This document shows positions 48,243-57,900 of a stretch of DNA of 64,000 nt, one piece after another; within the stretch, counting starts at the first letter, position 1; every line of letters begins with the position of its first letter. The DNA is taken from assembly GCA_023382455.1 (NCBI GenBank), contig JAHDVX010000010.1:55615-119614 (forward strand). Reading direction: 5' to 3'. Origin of the DNA: Flavobacteriales bacterium (lineage in GTDB: Bacteria > Bacteroidota > Bacteroidia > Flavobacteriales_F > PHOS-HE28). Below the pieces are notes generated by a model. That model saw only the letters and a program-made list of their open reading frames with translations. It was not told the DNA's origin and made no database searches. The position numbers and the translations under genes were made by a program.

Positions 48243-48692
48243 TCACCACACCCCCGGCAGCAACCTGGCCACGCCTTGCATCAATTCCGGATAGTCCGGA
48301 TGGCGGGCGGTGAGGCGCGCTTCCTCATAGCGGATCTTGATGACCAGGTCGATGCCTACCACCACCAGGGCCACCCAGCGGAGCAAAGTCGGTGCGCCGA
48401 AGGCCAAGGCCGCGCCGCACAGCAGCACGGAGAGGTACATGGGATGGCGCACGTAGCGGTAGATGCCGCGTTTGCTCAAGGTGTTGCCGCCGGTGGGTTC
48501 AGGCAGCGCGGTGATGTTGGCGACACCCAGCGATACCGCGGCCCAGCCGAGCACCGCAAGCCCCAGGACGAACAGCATCCACGACCACCATGGCAACACC
48601 CACGACCCGGCCAGTGCCAACACGGCAATACAGGCAAACTGCACCAGCACCAGGAAACTCCCTTTCCGGTCGTTCCTGGTCCGGTCTTCCAT
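48243..48692 (-). CDS. Isoprenylcysteine carboxyl methyltransferase-like membrane protein
   Basis: 149 residues with three or four transmembrane helices. The SAM-binding signature of the ICMT/PEMT group is GIYRYVRHPMYLSVLL (near residues 77-92), and KIRYEEARLTARHPDY near the end completes it. Bacterial members methylate small lipids or other hydrophobic molecules and the substrate here cannot be told. It begins 4 bases after the pdhC stop, so it may be transcribed with pdhA-pdhC. Confidence 0.85.
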   Translation of the reverse strand: MEDRTRNDRKGSFLVLVQFACIAVLALAGSWVLPWWSWMLFVLGLAVLGWAAVSLGVANITALPEPTGGNTLSKRGIYRYVRHPMYLSVLLCGAALAFGAPTLLRWVALVVVGIDLVIKIRYEEARLTARHPDYPELMQGVARLLPGVW

Positions 48693-48696
48693 GGGA

Positions 48697-50010
48697 TCAA
48701 ATACTGGCGGCCCCCAGCATCAGCACCGGGTTCTCCAGCATGCCTTGCAGGGTCTGCAGGAAGGCCGCACCGGTGGCACCGTCCACCACGCGGTGGTCGC
48801 AACTCAGGGTGAGCTTCATCACGTGGCCCGGCACCACGGCGCCGTTCTTCACCACAGGCACTTCATTGATGGCGCCCACCGCGAGGATGCATGCATCCGG
48901 CGGATTGATGATGGCCGTGAACTCGTCGATGCCGAACATGCCGAGGTTGCTGATGGTGAAGGTGTTCCCCTCCCAATCCTGAGGTTGCAGCTTCTTCGCC
49001 TTTGCACGCTTGGCGTACTCGCGTACCTCGGCGCCGATGGTGCGCAGCGTCTTGCCGTCGGCAAAGCGGACCACGGGCACCAGCAGGCCCTCCTCCACCG
49101 CCACGGCCACGCCGATGTGCACGTGCTGGTTGAACCGGATCCGCGCGCCCGCCGCAACATCAGCGGAGGTGGGGTCGCCCAGCCAGCTGCTGTTCACCTT
49201 GGGGTGCTGCCGCAGGGCCATGGCGCAGGCCTTGATCACCAGGTCGTTGAAGCTGATCTTGTCCGGGGCCACGGCCTTGTTGATGGCCTCGCGCGCCGCC
49301 ATGGCGTTGGTCATGTCCACGGCGATGGTGAGGTAGAAGTGCGGTGCGCTGAACTTGCTTTCGGCCAGGCGCTTGGCGATGGTCTTGCGCATCTGGCTCA
49401 CGGGCACTTCCGTGAACGCCTCCACCTGCGGGGCCGCCAAGGCGCCACCGGTGAAGTTCTCGATGTCCTGCTTCACCACGCGGCCGTCATCGCCGGTGCC
49501 GCGCACGCGGCTGATGTCGATGCCGCGCTCCTCGGCCAAGCGGCGGGCGAGCGGGCTGGCCTTCAGGCGACCGTTGGAAGGCATGGAGGGCGCGGCGGTG
49601 CGCACCGGGGCGGTAGCTACCGCGGCGGGTGCAGCCATCACTACTTCTTTCCTCTCCGGCTTCGCCTCCACCACGGGCCTTTCTTCCTTCACTTCCTTCT
49701 CCTGCTTCACCTCCTTGGCTTCCACGGCTTCCTTGGCCTCGGAGGCTTTCAGCAACCCGCTGATGTCCTCGCCCTTCTTGCCGATGACGGCCAGCAGCGC
49801 ATCCACCGGTGCGGCCTTGCCTTCCTCCACGGCCACGTGGAGCAGCACACCGTCGTAGTAGCTCTCAAACTCCATGGTGGCCTTGTCGGTCTCGATGTCG
49901 GCGAGGATCTCGCCGCTCTTCACCGTATCCCCCACCTTCTTGTGCCACTTGGACACCACGCCTTCGGTCATGGTGTCGCTCAAGTGCGGCATGTTGATCA
50001 CCTCGGCCAT
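48697..50010 (-). CDS. pdhC: Pyruvate dehydrogenase E2, dihydrolipoamide acetyltransferase
   Basis: 437 residues from Met at 50010. The lipoyl domain (residues about 3-78) has ILADIETDKATMEFES with the lipoylated Lys. A linker rich in Glu, Lys and Ala follows, then an E1/E3-binding domain (LKASPLARRLAEERGIDISR) and the catalytic core ending CDHRVVDGATGAAFLQTL, where the His and Asp of the active site lie. It passes acetyl groups to CoA. It starts 2 bases after pdhA, so the E1 alpha and E2 genes are one operon. The E1 beta gene (pdhB) is not in the window. Confidence 0.95.
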   Translation of the reverse strand: MAEVINMPHLSDTMTEGVVSKWHKKVGDTVKSGEILADIETDKATMEFESYYDGVLLHVAVEEGKAAPVDALLAVIGKKGEDISGLLKASEAKEAVEAKEVKQEKEVKEERPVVEAKPERKEVVMAAPAAVATAPVRTAAPSMPSNGRLKASPLARRLAEERGIDISRVRGTGDDGRVVKQDIENFTGGALAAPQVEAFTEVPVSQMRKTIAKRLAESKFSAPHFYLTIAVDMTNAMAAREAINKAVAPDKISFNDLVIKACAMALRQHPKVNSSWLGDPTSADVAAGARIRFNQHVHIGVAVAVEEGLLVPVVRFADGKTLRTIGAEVREYAKRAKAKKLQPQDWEGNTFTISNLGMFGIDEFTAIINPPDACILAVGAINEVPVVKNGAVVPGHVMKLTLSCDHRVVDGATGAAFLQTLQGMLENPVLMLGAASI

Positions 50011-50012
50011 GT

Positions 50013-51056
50013 TCAATCCTTGATGAAGGGATAATCTTTTTCCTTGTAAACGTCGATGTACAGTTCCTCCGGCGCGGGATAGGGGCTTTCCTCGGCGAAC
50101 TTCACGGCGGCCTCTACTTGGGCCTTCACTTCTTCATCCAGCTTCTCCAGCTGCTCCTTGGTGGCCCACTTGTTCTCCAGCAGCGTGGCGCGCTCCGCTT
50201 CCAGGGGGTCGCGCTTCCTGTATTCCTCCACCTCCTCCTTGGTGCGGTAGGTGCCGGGGTCGCTCATGCTGTGGCCGCGGTACCGGTAGGTCTTCACCTC
50301 CAGCAGGATGGGGCCATTGCCCGCGCGCACATGGGCCGCCGCATCCGCGAACGCGATGTGCACCTCCTCGCAGCTCATGCCGTTCACGGGCACGCCGGGC
50401 ATGTTGTAGCTCAAGCCCAGCTTGTACAATTCATGCACATTGCTGGTGCGCTCCACGCTGGTGCCCATGGCGTAGTCGTTGTTCTCGATCACGAACACCA
50501 CGGGCAGCTTCCAGTTCATGGCCATGTTGAAGGTCTCATGCAGGATGCCTTGCCGGGCCGCGCCGTCGCCGAAGAAGCAATAGGTCACCTGGTCGCCGCC
50601 GCGGTACAGGTCGGCGAAGGCGATGCCCGCGCCCAGGGCGATCTGCGCGCCCACGATGCCGTGGCCGCCGAAGAGGTTGCGCTCCTTGTCGAAGTAGTGC
50701 ATGCTGCCGCCCTTGCCCTTGCTGCTGCCGGTGCTGCGGCCGAAGAGCTCCGCCATCACCTCCCCCGGGGAGACGCCGAGCACCAAGGGGTGCACGTGGT
50801 CGCGGTAGCCGGTGATGATGCGGTCGTCCTTGCGCATGGCGGTGACCAGCCCGGCGAGGATGGCTTCCTGGCCGATGTAGAGGTGGCAGAACCCGCCGAA
50901 CTTCTGCTGGGTGTAAAGCTGGCCGGTCTTCTCCTCGAAGCGGCGCATCAGCAGCATGTCCTTGTACCAGCGCAAGCGGATCTCCTTGCCGAACATGTTC
51001 TTCCCCGCGGGGGCCTTCTTGCCCGCCTTGGGCTTACTCGCAATGGAATCGCTCAT
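50013..51056 (-). CDS. pdhA: Pyruvate dehydrogenase E1 alpha subunit
   Basis: 347 residues. Decarboxylates pyruvate using thiamine diphosphate, together with E1 beta. The ThDP motif runs from CFFGDGAARQG to VIENNDYAMGTS (residues about 175-205), and the phosphorylation-loop region is YRYRGHSMSDPGTYR. An N-terminal Lys/Ala-rich extension of about 20 residues (KPKAGKKAPAGK) precedes the core and is not typical. An exact TAnnTTTG element lies 20 bases upstream. Confidence 0.95.
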   Translation of the reverse strand: MSDSIASKPKAGKKAPAGKNMFGKEIRLRWYKDMLLMRRFEEKTGQLYTQQKFGGFCHLYIGQEAILAGLVTAMRKDDRIITGYRDHVHPLVLGVSPGEVMAELFGRSTGSSKGKGGSMHYFDKERNLFGGHGIVGAQIALGAGIAFADLYRGGDQVTYCFFGDGAARQGILHETFNMAMNWKLPVVFVIENNDYAMGTSVERTSNVHELYKLGLSYNMPGVPVNGMSCEEVHIAFADAAAHVRAGNGPILLEVKTYRYRGHSMSDPGTYRTKEEVEEYRKRDPLEAERATLLENKWATKEQLEKLDEEVKAQVEAAVKFAEESPYPAPEELYIDVYKEKDYPFIKD

Positions 51057-51075
51057 GGGATAGGATGGGACCGCG

Positions 51076-51083
51076 CAAAGATA
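51076..51083 (-). promoter_or_regulatory. -7 promoter element (TATCTTTG) for pdhA-pdhC
   Basis: Exact TAnnTTTG on the minus strand, 20 bases upstream of the pdhA start. It lies just downstream of the cdd stop, so the pdh operon has its own promoter. Confidence 0.55.
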
Positions 51084-51090
51084 GCCCGGC

Positions 51091-51585
51091 TCAGCGTGGC
51101 TTGCGCCCCAGCTGGCTGCTGTCGAAGGAGAGCGGCAGCAGGGTCTCCGCGCTGAAAGTCTCGATCACCGGGCCCTTCACGATGCCCAGGAGCAGGCGGA
51201 TAGGGCCGCCTTGGCGCCGTTCCTGCTCCACCAGGGCCTGCCGGCAGATGCCGCAGGGGGTCACCGGGCGCGATCCCTTCACCTGGGGCACCACGATGGC
51301 CATGCTTTCCACGGTCCCCTTGGGCAGCACGGCCATGGCGGCGTGCAGGGCGGTGCGCTCGGCACAGGTGCCCGCCGGGAAGCTGGCGTTCTCCTGGTTG
51401 CTGCCGGGAATGATCTCGCCGCTTTCCATGCGGGCGGCCGCGCCCACCTTGAACTTGGAGTAGGGCGCATAGGCGTTGCGGGCAGCCTTGGCCGCCAGCT
51501 CCAACAGCTCGCGATCATCGGGCGGGAGCGCCGCCCACGAGGCATGCTGCAGGTAGTGCAGCGCGATCTTCCGGGTTTGTGCCAT
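51091..51585 (-). CDS. cdd: Cytidine deaminase
   Basis: 164 residues. Converts cytidine and deoxycytidine to uridine forms in pyrimidine salvage. Zinc site: AGTCAERTALHAAM (Cys and catalytic Glu) and PVTPCGICRQAL (two Cys). The N-terminal extension of about 30 residues before YAPYSKFKVGAA is normal for Bacteroidota members. A TAATTTCG element lies 15 bases upstream of the start, divergent from the VTC gene, whose TACACTTG element shares two bases with it. Confidence 0.94.
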   Translation of the reverse strand: MAQTRKIALHYLQHASWAALPPDDRELLELAAKAARNAYAPYSKFKVGAAARMESGEIIPGSNQENASFPAGTCAERTALHAAMAVLPKGTVESMAIVVPQVKGSRPVTPCGICRQALVEQERRQGGPIRLLLGIVKGPVIETFSAETLLPLSFDSSQLGRKPR

Positions 51586-51599
51586 GGTGCAAAAGGTGC

Positions 51600-51613
51600 C
51601 GAAATTACACTTG
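51600..51613. promoter_or_regulatory. Back-to-back -7 elements for cdd and the VTC gene
   Basis: TAATTTCG on the minus strand (51600-51607) and TACACTTG on the plus strand (51606-51613) overlap by two bases. Both are one mismatch from TAnnTTTG. Confidence 0.35.
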
Positions 51614-51671
51614 CCTGCATACCTTTCCCACCTTTCGTCCGTACACGCCCCACGGCTTGTTCCCCGTCCTC

Positions 51672-52424
51672 ATGGATACCCTTCGCGAGACCCTTGCGCA
51701 TTTCCCGGCCATCACCCTTGGCGAGATGGACAAGGTGGCCCTGCAATCCCGCGTGGACACGAAGTACCTCGTCTCCCTGGGCGACCTGCCGGGGGTGCTG
51801 GCGGACCTCGCGGACGAATACCGCGTGCTGGAAGTGGGCGGCCAACGCGGCGTACGGTACCGGACCTTGTACTTCGATACGGCCCGGCTGCAGTTCTTCC
51901 ATGACCACCACAACGGCCGCCCGCGCCGGTGCAAGGTGCGCATGCGCGAGTACGTGGGCTCCGGCACCTGCTTCCTGGAGGTGAAGCGCCGCACGGGCCG
52001 CGGCAGCACGGACAAGCGCCGCATGCCCATCCCGGCCCTGGCGGAGACCTTCACGCCGGAACAGGCCGCCTTCGTGGCGCTGCACGCCGCGCCCGACGGT
52101 CCGCTGTTCCCCACGCTGCGCAACGAGTTCTTCCGCTACACCCTGGTGCACCAGGAACGCGTGGAGCGGATCACCCTGGACCTCTCCATCGCCTTCAGCC
52201 TGGGGGACCGGCAAGCGGAACTTCCCGGCATCTGCATCGCCGAACTCAAGGAAGGGCGTACCGGGCATGGCTCACCCTTCGCGGCCCGCATGCACGCCCT
52301 GCCGGCACCCCCTACCCGGTTCAGCAAGTATTGCGTGGGCTCCACCCTGTTGCGGCCCGGCATCAAGGCCAACCTGTTCAAACCCCTGCTGCTGCGCGCC
52401 CGCAAACTGGGGCGGGCCGCCTGA
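51672..52424 (+). CDS. VTC-domain protein, polyphosphate polymerase-like
   Basis: 250 residues from ATG 51672 (MDTLRETLAHF). The VTC fold is recognised by SRVDTKYLVSLGDLPGVLAD, RYRTLYFDTARLQFFHDHHN, KVRMREYVGSGTCFLEVKRR, IAELKEGR and the closing FSKYCVGSTLLRPGIKANLF. The Arg, Lys and Glu residues lining the tunnel of yeast Vtc4 have counterparts, so it may make or bind polyphosphate. It is followed 12 bases later by a DUF4956 membrane protein, the usual companion in bacteria, and the two are likely one operon. Confidence 0.87.
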   Translation: MDTLRETLAHFPAITLGEMDKVALQSRVDTKYLVSLGDLPGVLADLADEYRVLEVGGQRGVRYRTLYFDTARLQFFHDHHNGRPRRCKVRMREYVGSGTCFLEVKRRTGRGSTDKRRMPIPALAETFTPEQAAFVALHAAPDGPLFPTLRNEFFRYTLVHQERVERITLDLSIAFSLGDRQAELPGICIAELKEGRTGHGSPFAARMHALPAPPTRFSKYCVGSTLLRPGIKANLFKPLLLRARKLGRAA

Positions 52425-52436
52425 CCCCCACCCTTT

Positions 52437-53090
52437 ATGGATAGGAAGTTGTTCGATATGCATCTGTTCAATGAGGACCTGTGGCCACTGGTCTTCAAGT
52501 TCGCGCTGGATGCCGTGGTGGTCTTCATCCTAATCCGCCTCATCTACTACCCGGTGCACCGCAAGAAGGAGAACCTCTTCACCTATTTCATCTTCAATGT
52601 GCTGATCTTCTTCCTGTGCATCCTGATGAACAACGTGAAGCTCAGCATGGGCTTCGGCTTCGGCCTCTTCGCCATCTTCAGCGTGATCCGTTACCGCACC
52701 GAGCAGATCGAGGTCAAGGACATGACCTATCTGTTCGCGGTGATCACCCTGGCGGTGCTCAACGCCCTGGCGAGCAAATCGGTGAGCCTGGCGGAACTGC
52801 TCTTCACCAACCTGGTGATCCTGGTGCTGGTGTTCCTGCTGGAACGGGTGTGGCTCACGCGGCACGAAGGCATGCGCCTGCTCGTGTATGAGCGGGTGGA
52901 CCTGATCAAGCCGGAGAACAAGGAACAGCTTTACGCCGACCTGGAACAGCGGCTGGGCTTCCGGCCGATCCGCGTGGAGGTGGGCCGCATCGACCTGCTG
53001 CGCGACACGGCCGAGCTCCGCGTGTTCTTCCACGATGAGGGGAAAGGCCACGGCTCGTTCGCTGCAATGAAGCGCGACCGCGGCGATTGA
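52437..53090 (+). CDS. DUF4956 membrane protein, VTC partner
   Basis: 217 residues. Four transmembrane helices in the first 145 residues (FALDAVVVFILIRLIYY, FIFNVLIFFLCILM, FGFGLFAIFSVIRYRTEQIE, LFTNLVILVLVFLLERVWL) are followed by a cytoplasmic domain of about 75 residues. GLFAIFSVIRYRTEQI is the family hallmark. In other bacteria the gene sits beside VTC-domain proteins and is thought to help move or synthesise polyphosphate at the membrane. It converges on ispF with 15 bases between the stops. Confidence 0.88.
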   Translation: MDRKLFDMHLFNEDLWPLVFKFALDAVVVFILIRLIYYPVHRKKENLFTYFIFNVLIFFLCILMNNVKLSMGFGFGLFAIFSVIRYRTEQIEVKDMTYLFAVITLAVLNALASKSVSLAELLFTNLVILVLVFLLERVWLTRHEGMRLLVYERVDLIKPENKEQLYADLEQRLGFRPIRVEVGRIDLLRDTAELRVFFHDEGKGHGSFAAMKRDRGD

Positions 53091-53105
53091 GCGGCCCGGG
53101 ATTGC

Positions 53106-53585
53106 TCAAGCCCGCTCCAGCAACGCCACCGTGTAGGCGCACACACCTTCCTCCCGGCCGGTGAACCCCATGCGCTCGTTGGTGGAGGCCTTCACGGAAA
53201 CGGCATCCGCATCTACCTGCAACAGCCCGGCGATGGTGCCGCGCATGGCATCGATGTGGGGCCTGAGCTTGGGGCGCTCCAGCACCACGGTGCAATCCAC
53301 GTTGGCCACCTTCCAGCCCCTGGCATGCACCAGCTGCACCACGGCGGCCATCAGCTTGCGGCTGTCCGCATCCTTGTACGCGGGGTCCGTATCGGGGAAG
53401 TGGGCGCCGATGTCGCCCAGCGCCAAGGCGCCCAGCAGGGCATCGCACAAGGCGTGCAGCACCACGTCGGCATCGCTGTGGCCCAGGCTGCCCAAGTGAT
53501 GCGGCACATGGATGCCGCCCAGCATCAGCGGTCGCCCTTCCACCAGGCGGTGGCTGTCGTAGCCGAAACCGGCGCGCACCATCAT
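53106..53585 (-). CDS. ispF: 2-C-methyl-D-erythritol 2,4-cyclodiphosphate synthase
   Basis: 159 residues from Met at 53585, overlapping the porV stop by 4 bases (ATGA). It makes the cyclic diphosphate of the non-mevalonate isoprenoid pathway. Zinc ligands are in AGFGYDSHRL (Asp and His) and GHSDADVVLHALCDALLGAL; the closing KASTNERMGFTGREEG is the conserved nucleotide-binding end. Length is as expected. The longer frame to 53774 overlaps porV. Coupling to porV is a chance pairing as far as function goes. Confidence 0.95.
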   Translation of the reverse strand: MMVRAGFGYDSHRLVEGRPLMLGGIHVPHHLGSLGHSDADVVLHALCDALLGALALGDIGAHFPDTDPAYKDADSRKLMAAVVQLVHARGWKVANVDCTVVLERPKLRPHIDAMRGTIAGLLQVDADAVSVKASTNERMGFTGREEGVCAYTVALLERA

Positions 53586-54889
53586 TCGCCGGTGTCCGCC
53601 TTCTTCTTGGCCTTGCCGTCGAAGTTGAACCCGAGGGTGAAGCGCAGCGTGTTCGCCAGCGGGCTGCGGGTGGTGTTGGCGATCAGGTAGCTGAAGTCCA
53701 GCGAGAAGATGCTGTACTTCACGCCCAGGCCCATGGTGAAATACTTGCGGTCGCCCTTGGTGGCCGCCTCCCAAAAGTAGCCCGTGCGGAAGGCGAACTG
53801 CTTGGCGTACCAGTACTCTAGGCCACCGCCGTAATAGAACTCGCGCAACTCCTCCTTGAACTGGCTGCCTTCCTCCACATGCTGCTCCCCGTTGGCGTCC
53901 ACGTACACGTTGCCCGGGGCATCGTTGAAGGAGCCGAAGATGCCGGCCGCCACGCCCCGATTGGGGTCTTGCCCGCTGAACACCACATACTCCCCGTTCT
54001 CCTGCACATAGGTGGTCTTCCCTTCATCGTCCACCACGGTCTTGTACACCGGTGGGGTGGGCACCAGCAGCTTGTTGATGTCGGCGTTGAAGGTGAGGCT
54101 GTTGTACTCGTCGATATCCACGGTGAGCGCAGGGCCCAGGCGGAGGTTGATCGGCAGGAAGTCGGTCCTTGATGTCTCGCTGTAGGACATCTTGTTGCCG
54201 ATGTTGGAGATGTTCAGGCCGAAGGCGAGCGTGGCCGGCGTGGAGGAAATGAGGATGTCGGTGTTCTGGTAGAAGAAGGACACGTCAGCGGCCACGGCCT
54301 GCCCGGCCTTGGTGTTGGCGCCGTTCACATTGAGGCCCCCGGTGAGGTTGCTGTTGATGTAGCGCAGGGCGATGCCTCCGGAGAAGCGGTCGCTGAACTG
54401 CTGGGCAAAGGCCAGGTCCACGGCGAACTCCGCAGGCTTGAAGTCGCGGATGGTATTGCCGCCCATGTCGGTGAAGGTGATGCTGCCGAGGTTGAAATAG
54501 CGGAGCGAGCCGCCGATGGCGCTGCGCTTGTTCTTCAGCTTGCGGTAGCCGGCCAGGTAGGCCAGGCTCATGTCGGGCACCAGGTTCCGCAGCCACGGGG
54601 AGACGGAGACGCGGAATTCGCCTTCGTTCTCGGCGAAGGCGAGCTTGCTGGGGTTCCAGTGCATGGCGTTGGCATCGGCAGGCAGGGCCACGCCGGCATC
54701 ACCCATGCCGCCGGAGCGGGAGTCGGGGCCGATCATCAGGAAGGGTACCGCAGTGGTGATGGTGTTCAGGCGCGGGCCGCACTCCTGGCCGCTGAGTTCG
54801 CTGATGCAGCCTTGGCTCACCTGCGCGTGCAGGGCCGTAAAGGCCGGGATCGCACAGAAAGCGGCGGCATGGCGGATGGAAAGGCTCAT
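53582..54889 (-). CDS. porV: Type IX secretion outer-membrane protein PorV (LptO)
   Basis: 435 residues. A signal peptide ends at LHAQ. The family's opening is NTITTAVPFLMIGPDSRSGG and GDAGVALPADANAMHWNPSK. The rest is a 14-strand-type barrel (VSPWLRNLVPDMSLAYLAGY, YYGGGLEYWYAKQFAFRTGY) ending in NTLRFTLGFNFDG. PorV acts as the shuttle that carries T9SS cargo from the translocon to PorU. It lies directly downstream of porU on the same strand, 61 bases away, as in other members of the phylum, and overlaps ispF. The last residues KAKKKADTGE are an unusual charged tail. Confidence 0.93.
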   Translation of the reverse strand: MSLSIRHAAAFCAIPAFTALHAQVSQGCISELSGQECGPRLNTITTAVPFLMIGPDSRSGGMGDAGVALPADANAMHWNPSKLAFAENEGEFRVSVSPWLRNLVPDMSLAYLAGYRKLKNKRSAIGGSLRYFNLGSITFTDMGGNTIRDFKPAEFAVDLAFAQQFSDRFSGGIALRYINSNLTGGLNVNGANTKAGQAVAADVSFFYQNTDILISSTPATLAFGLNISNIGNKMSYSETSRTDFLPINLRLGPALTVDIDEYNSLTFNADINKLLVPTPPVYKTVVDDEGKTTYVQENGEYVVFSGQDPNRGVAAGIFGSFNDAPGNVYVDANGEQHVEEGSQFKEELREFYYGGGLEYWYAKQFAFRTGYFWEAATKGDRKYFTMGLGVKYSIFSLDFSYLIANTTRSPLANTLRFTLGFNFDGKAKKKADTGE

Positions 54890-54950
54890 CGAGGGGACTT
54901 TCGGGGGGAAGTGGCCAAATATACGGGGGTGGCGGGAGCTTATTGTGCGG

Positions 54951-57900
54951 TCAGCGCAGGATCACCAGCTTCTCGATCTTGTCCGCCTTTTCCCCCGTGG
55001 GGGTGGTGATGCTCAGGCGATAGAGGTACACCCCCCGCCCGATCCGGTCGCCGTGGTCATCCAGGCCGTTCCACGCCAGTGGTTCACTGCGGAATCCCTC
55101 GCAGTCCAGCCTCCGGTTGATGGTCTTCACCAGCCGGCCGGAGATGGTGAACACCTGCACCTGGCAGTCCAGGGTGGTGCAGGGGCGGTTGTGCTCGAAG
55201 TAGAACTCCGTGTGGGTGGTGAAGGGGTTGGGGTAGTTCAGCACATGCTCCAGGGCAAGCTCGGCCGAAGGGGCCACCACGAACTCGATGCTCTTGTTGC
55301 TGCTGTTGTTGTACACGTCCCACGCCTTGAGGTCCAAGGTGTGGCTTCCCTCGGCGATGCCGGAGAAGCGGTAGCGCACCTGTCCGCTTCGGTAGGTGTC
55401 CTTGTCGGCCTCGTACCAGTCGTTGAGCACCACGGCATTCTGGGTGTTGGCGTCCAGCACCGCGGTAAGGTCGTGGCCGATGCTGCTGCCCATGGTGTTG
55501 ATGCCGCTGCGGTCGAACAGCTTGGCGAAGAGCAGGGGTGTTTCGTTGGTGGTGCCTCCGTTCACGAAGGAGGCGTCGTTCATGTACAGCTCGATCCCCG
55601 GGCCTTCATTGTCGGCGAGAGCCGTATTGTCCGTGCCGCCCACCAAGGGCGAATTGCTGTATCCGCATGCATTGGTGGCCAGACCTTCCGCATAGAGGGA
55701 TACCCTGCCGGAGTCCACGCGGTAGTCGATGTCCTTGGGCACCACGAAAGTGAACTGGAACTGGCCGTTGGTCACCGTGGCGCGGCCGCGGTAGATCACG
55801 TTCCTGCGCACCTTGAACTCGAAGGGTGAAGCCGTGGGCGCGGGATCGTTCACCAAGGTGGACACGTCGGTCTGCTTGTCGTAGATGGTGGGCATCACCA
55901 CGCCGTTGAAATCGGTGAGCACCTGCCCGTCGGTGCCGTTCACCGTGCCGCTGATGCGCACGGTGGCCAGGGCCTTGATGGTGTCCAGCGGATTGCCCAA
56001 GGTGTCGGTGATGGCCGTGACCATGGCGGTGTTGCGGGCCATGGCCAGCCGCATGGAGGGGTCGCCCAGGAGGGAGAAGTTGCGGTGGTTGGGCGTTCCG
56101 GTGTTGGAAGCGGGCGTGGCGGCCACCTTGGCGCGGCGGTAGGTATCACCCAGGCGCTGGTCGCGGCCCTGTTCATCGGTGGGCAGGAAGACCACGTCGT
56201 AGAAATCGTTGGAGATGGCCTGGTTCTGGCTGCTGAAGGCCAGGCGGGTGGTGGTCATAAGGCCGATGCCGCCCCCGTTGGGGTTCAGCAGCACATACTC
56301 CCCAGCCGAGGTGCGCACGGGATCGTCCCACCGGCTGAACTCGCAGGTGGCGGTCATGAACAGGGGCAGGCGGTCGAAATTGGTCCAGCCCAGGATGGTG
56401 GCGTTGTCCAGGATGCGTTCATGGGACCAGCCCACCTCCCCGCCGTGGCCCACGTAGTTCACCAGCAGGCAGCCCTTTTGGACACGGTCGCGCAGCTCGC
56501 CGGAAGCCTCGGGGTAGCGCTGCCCTCCGGGGGTGCTGTACTGCACATAGGCATCCAGGTAGATCTTGTTCACGTTCAGGCAGGGCTCCTCATGCTCCAC
56601 CCGCCGGGCCAGCTGGTCGCTGTTGGCCATGTGGATGTCGCCCTCGAAGCGAGAGCCGTCCTGGTCATCCGAGCAGAAGAGCACCGAGTTGCGCCAGTCG
56701 GCCGCACCGCCATCCCCCGCTGCATCACAGGTGGTGCCTGCGGCGGAAAGCAGGTCGAGCTTGTCGTAGCCCAGCAGCTTGTCCACCACGGCCTTGGCCT
56801 GCTGCAGGCTACTTACCGGCAGGCGGCCCACGCCCATATCGATCAGGTCATTGGGCTCCTCGCCCTCATCGTCGTCCAGGATCACGAAGTAGTCATCGGA
56901 GGTATAGGATCGCGTCCAGGACCAGGCATCCAGGCTTTGGTAGGTGGGGATCCAGTTCTGGTTGTTCAGCCCCTGGTTGAGGTTGTTGTAGGAGCCGTCG
57001 CCCATGAGCAGGAGGTAGCGGGGCATCGCCATCGGGTCGGTGCCCGCCCTGTCATAGAGCATCTTCATGTAGCGCTTGATGGCCGTGGCGTCGCGCTGGC
57101 CGCAGGAGAACTCGTTGTACACCTGCTGGGTGGTGGCCAGCACCACGTTCAGGCCTTCCTCGGCGCGGCGCTGGGCCAGGCGCTGGCCCTCACCCAGGAA
57201 CTCAGCCGGGGCCACGATCACCAGGTCGGTGCCGGTGGGCGTGGCATGCAGGTCCTGCGCCGGCACCGGGCCGATGGCCGTGGGCTGCAGCAGTCCGCTG
57301 TTCCTGAATGCGATGAACTCACGCAGGCTGTCGGTGGCGGCAAGGAAGCTGCGTTGCGTTCCCGATAGCGGGGCCTCCACCTCGCGCACATCCGTGGGTG
57401 TGGTGACCTCCCAGATGCGCCAAACGGACTGGGCCTGTTCCAGCACGAAATGCCCCACCCGCCCGGGTCCTACGGAGGCCAGGTCGCGGAAGGCCAACTG
57501 GTCGCCGCTCATGCGCAGGTCGCGCCGGGCGTTCAGCTCCAGGAAATCCATGTACCCGATGGAGGTGATGGGGTCATACTTGTTGAAGGCCACGGAAACC
57601 GTGAGGGACGAGCCCACCGCAGGCACGCCGATCACCGTGCTGGCATAGCTCCCGTACGGGGCCGTTTCATTGGTGCCCACGGCCACGATGGGAATGGTGG
57701 TGGTGGTGCCGGCCGCCTGTACGGTGAAGGAGCTGTTTCCCCCGATGGAGCGCCCCATCACGTTCACTTGCAGGCGTGCGGTGTCACCGGCATGCAGGTT
57801 CGGCACTTGGAAGCTGTAGTTGTAGCTGGTCACCTGGTCATAAACATCGCTGAACATGGTGCGCCCCGACTTCACCACATTCACCCCGTCGATATCCAAC

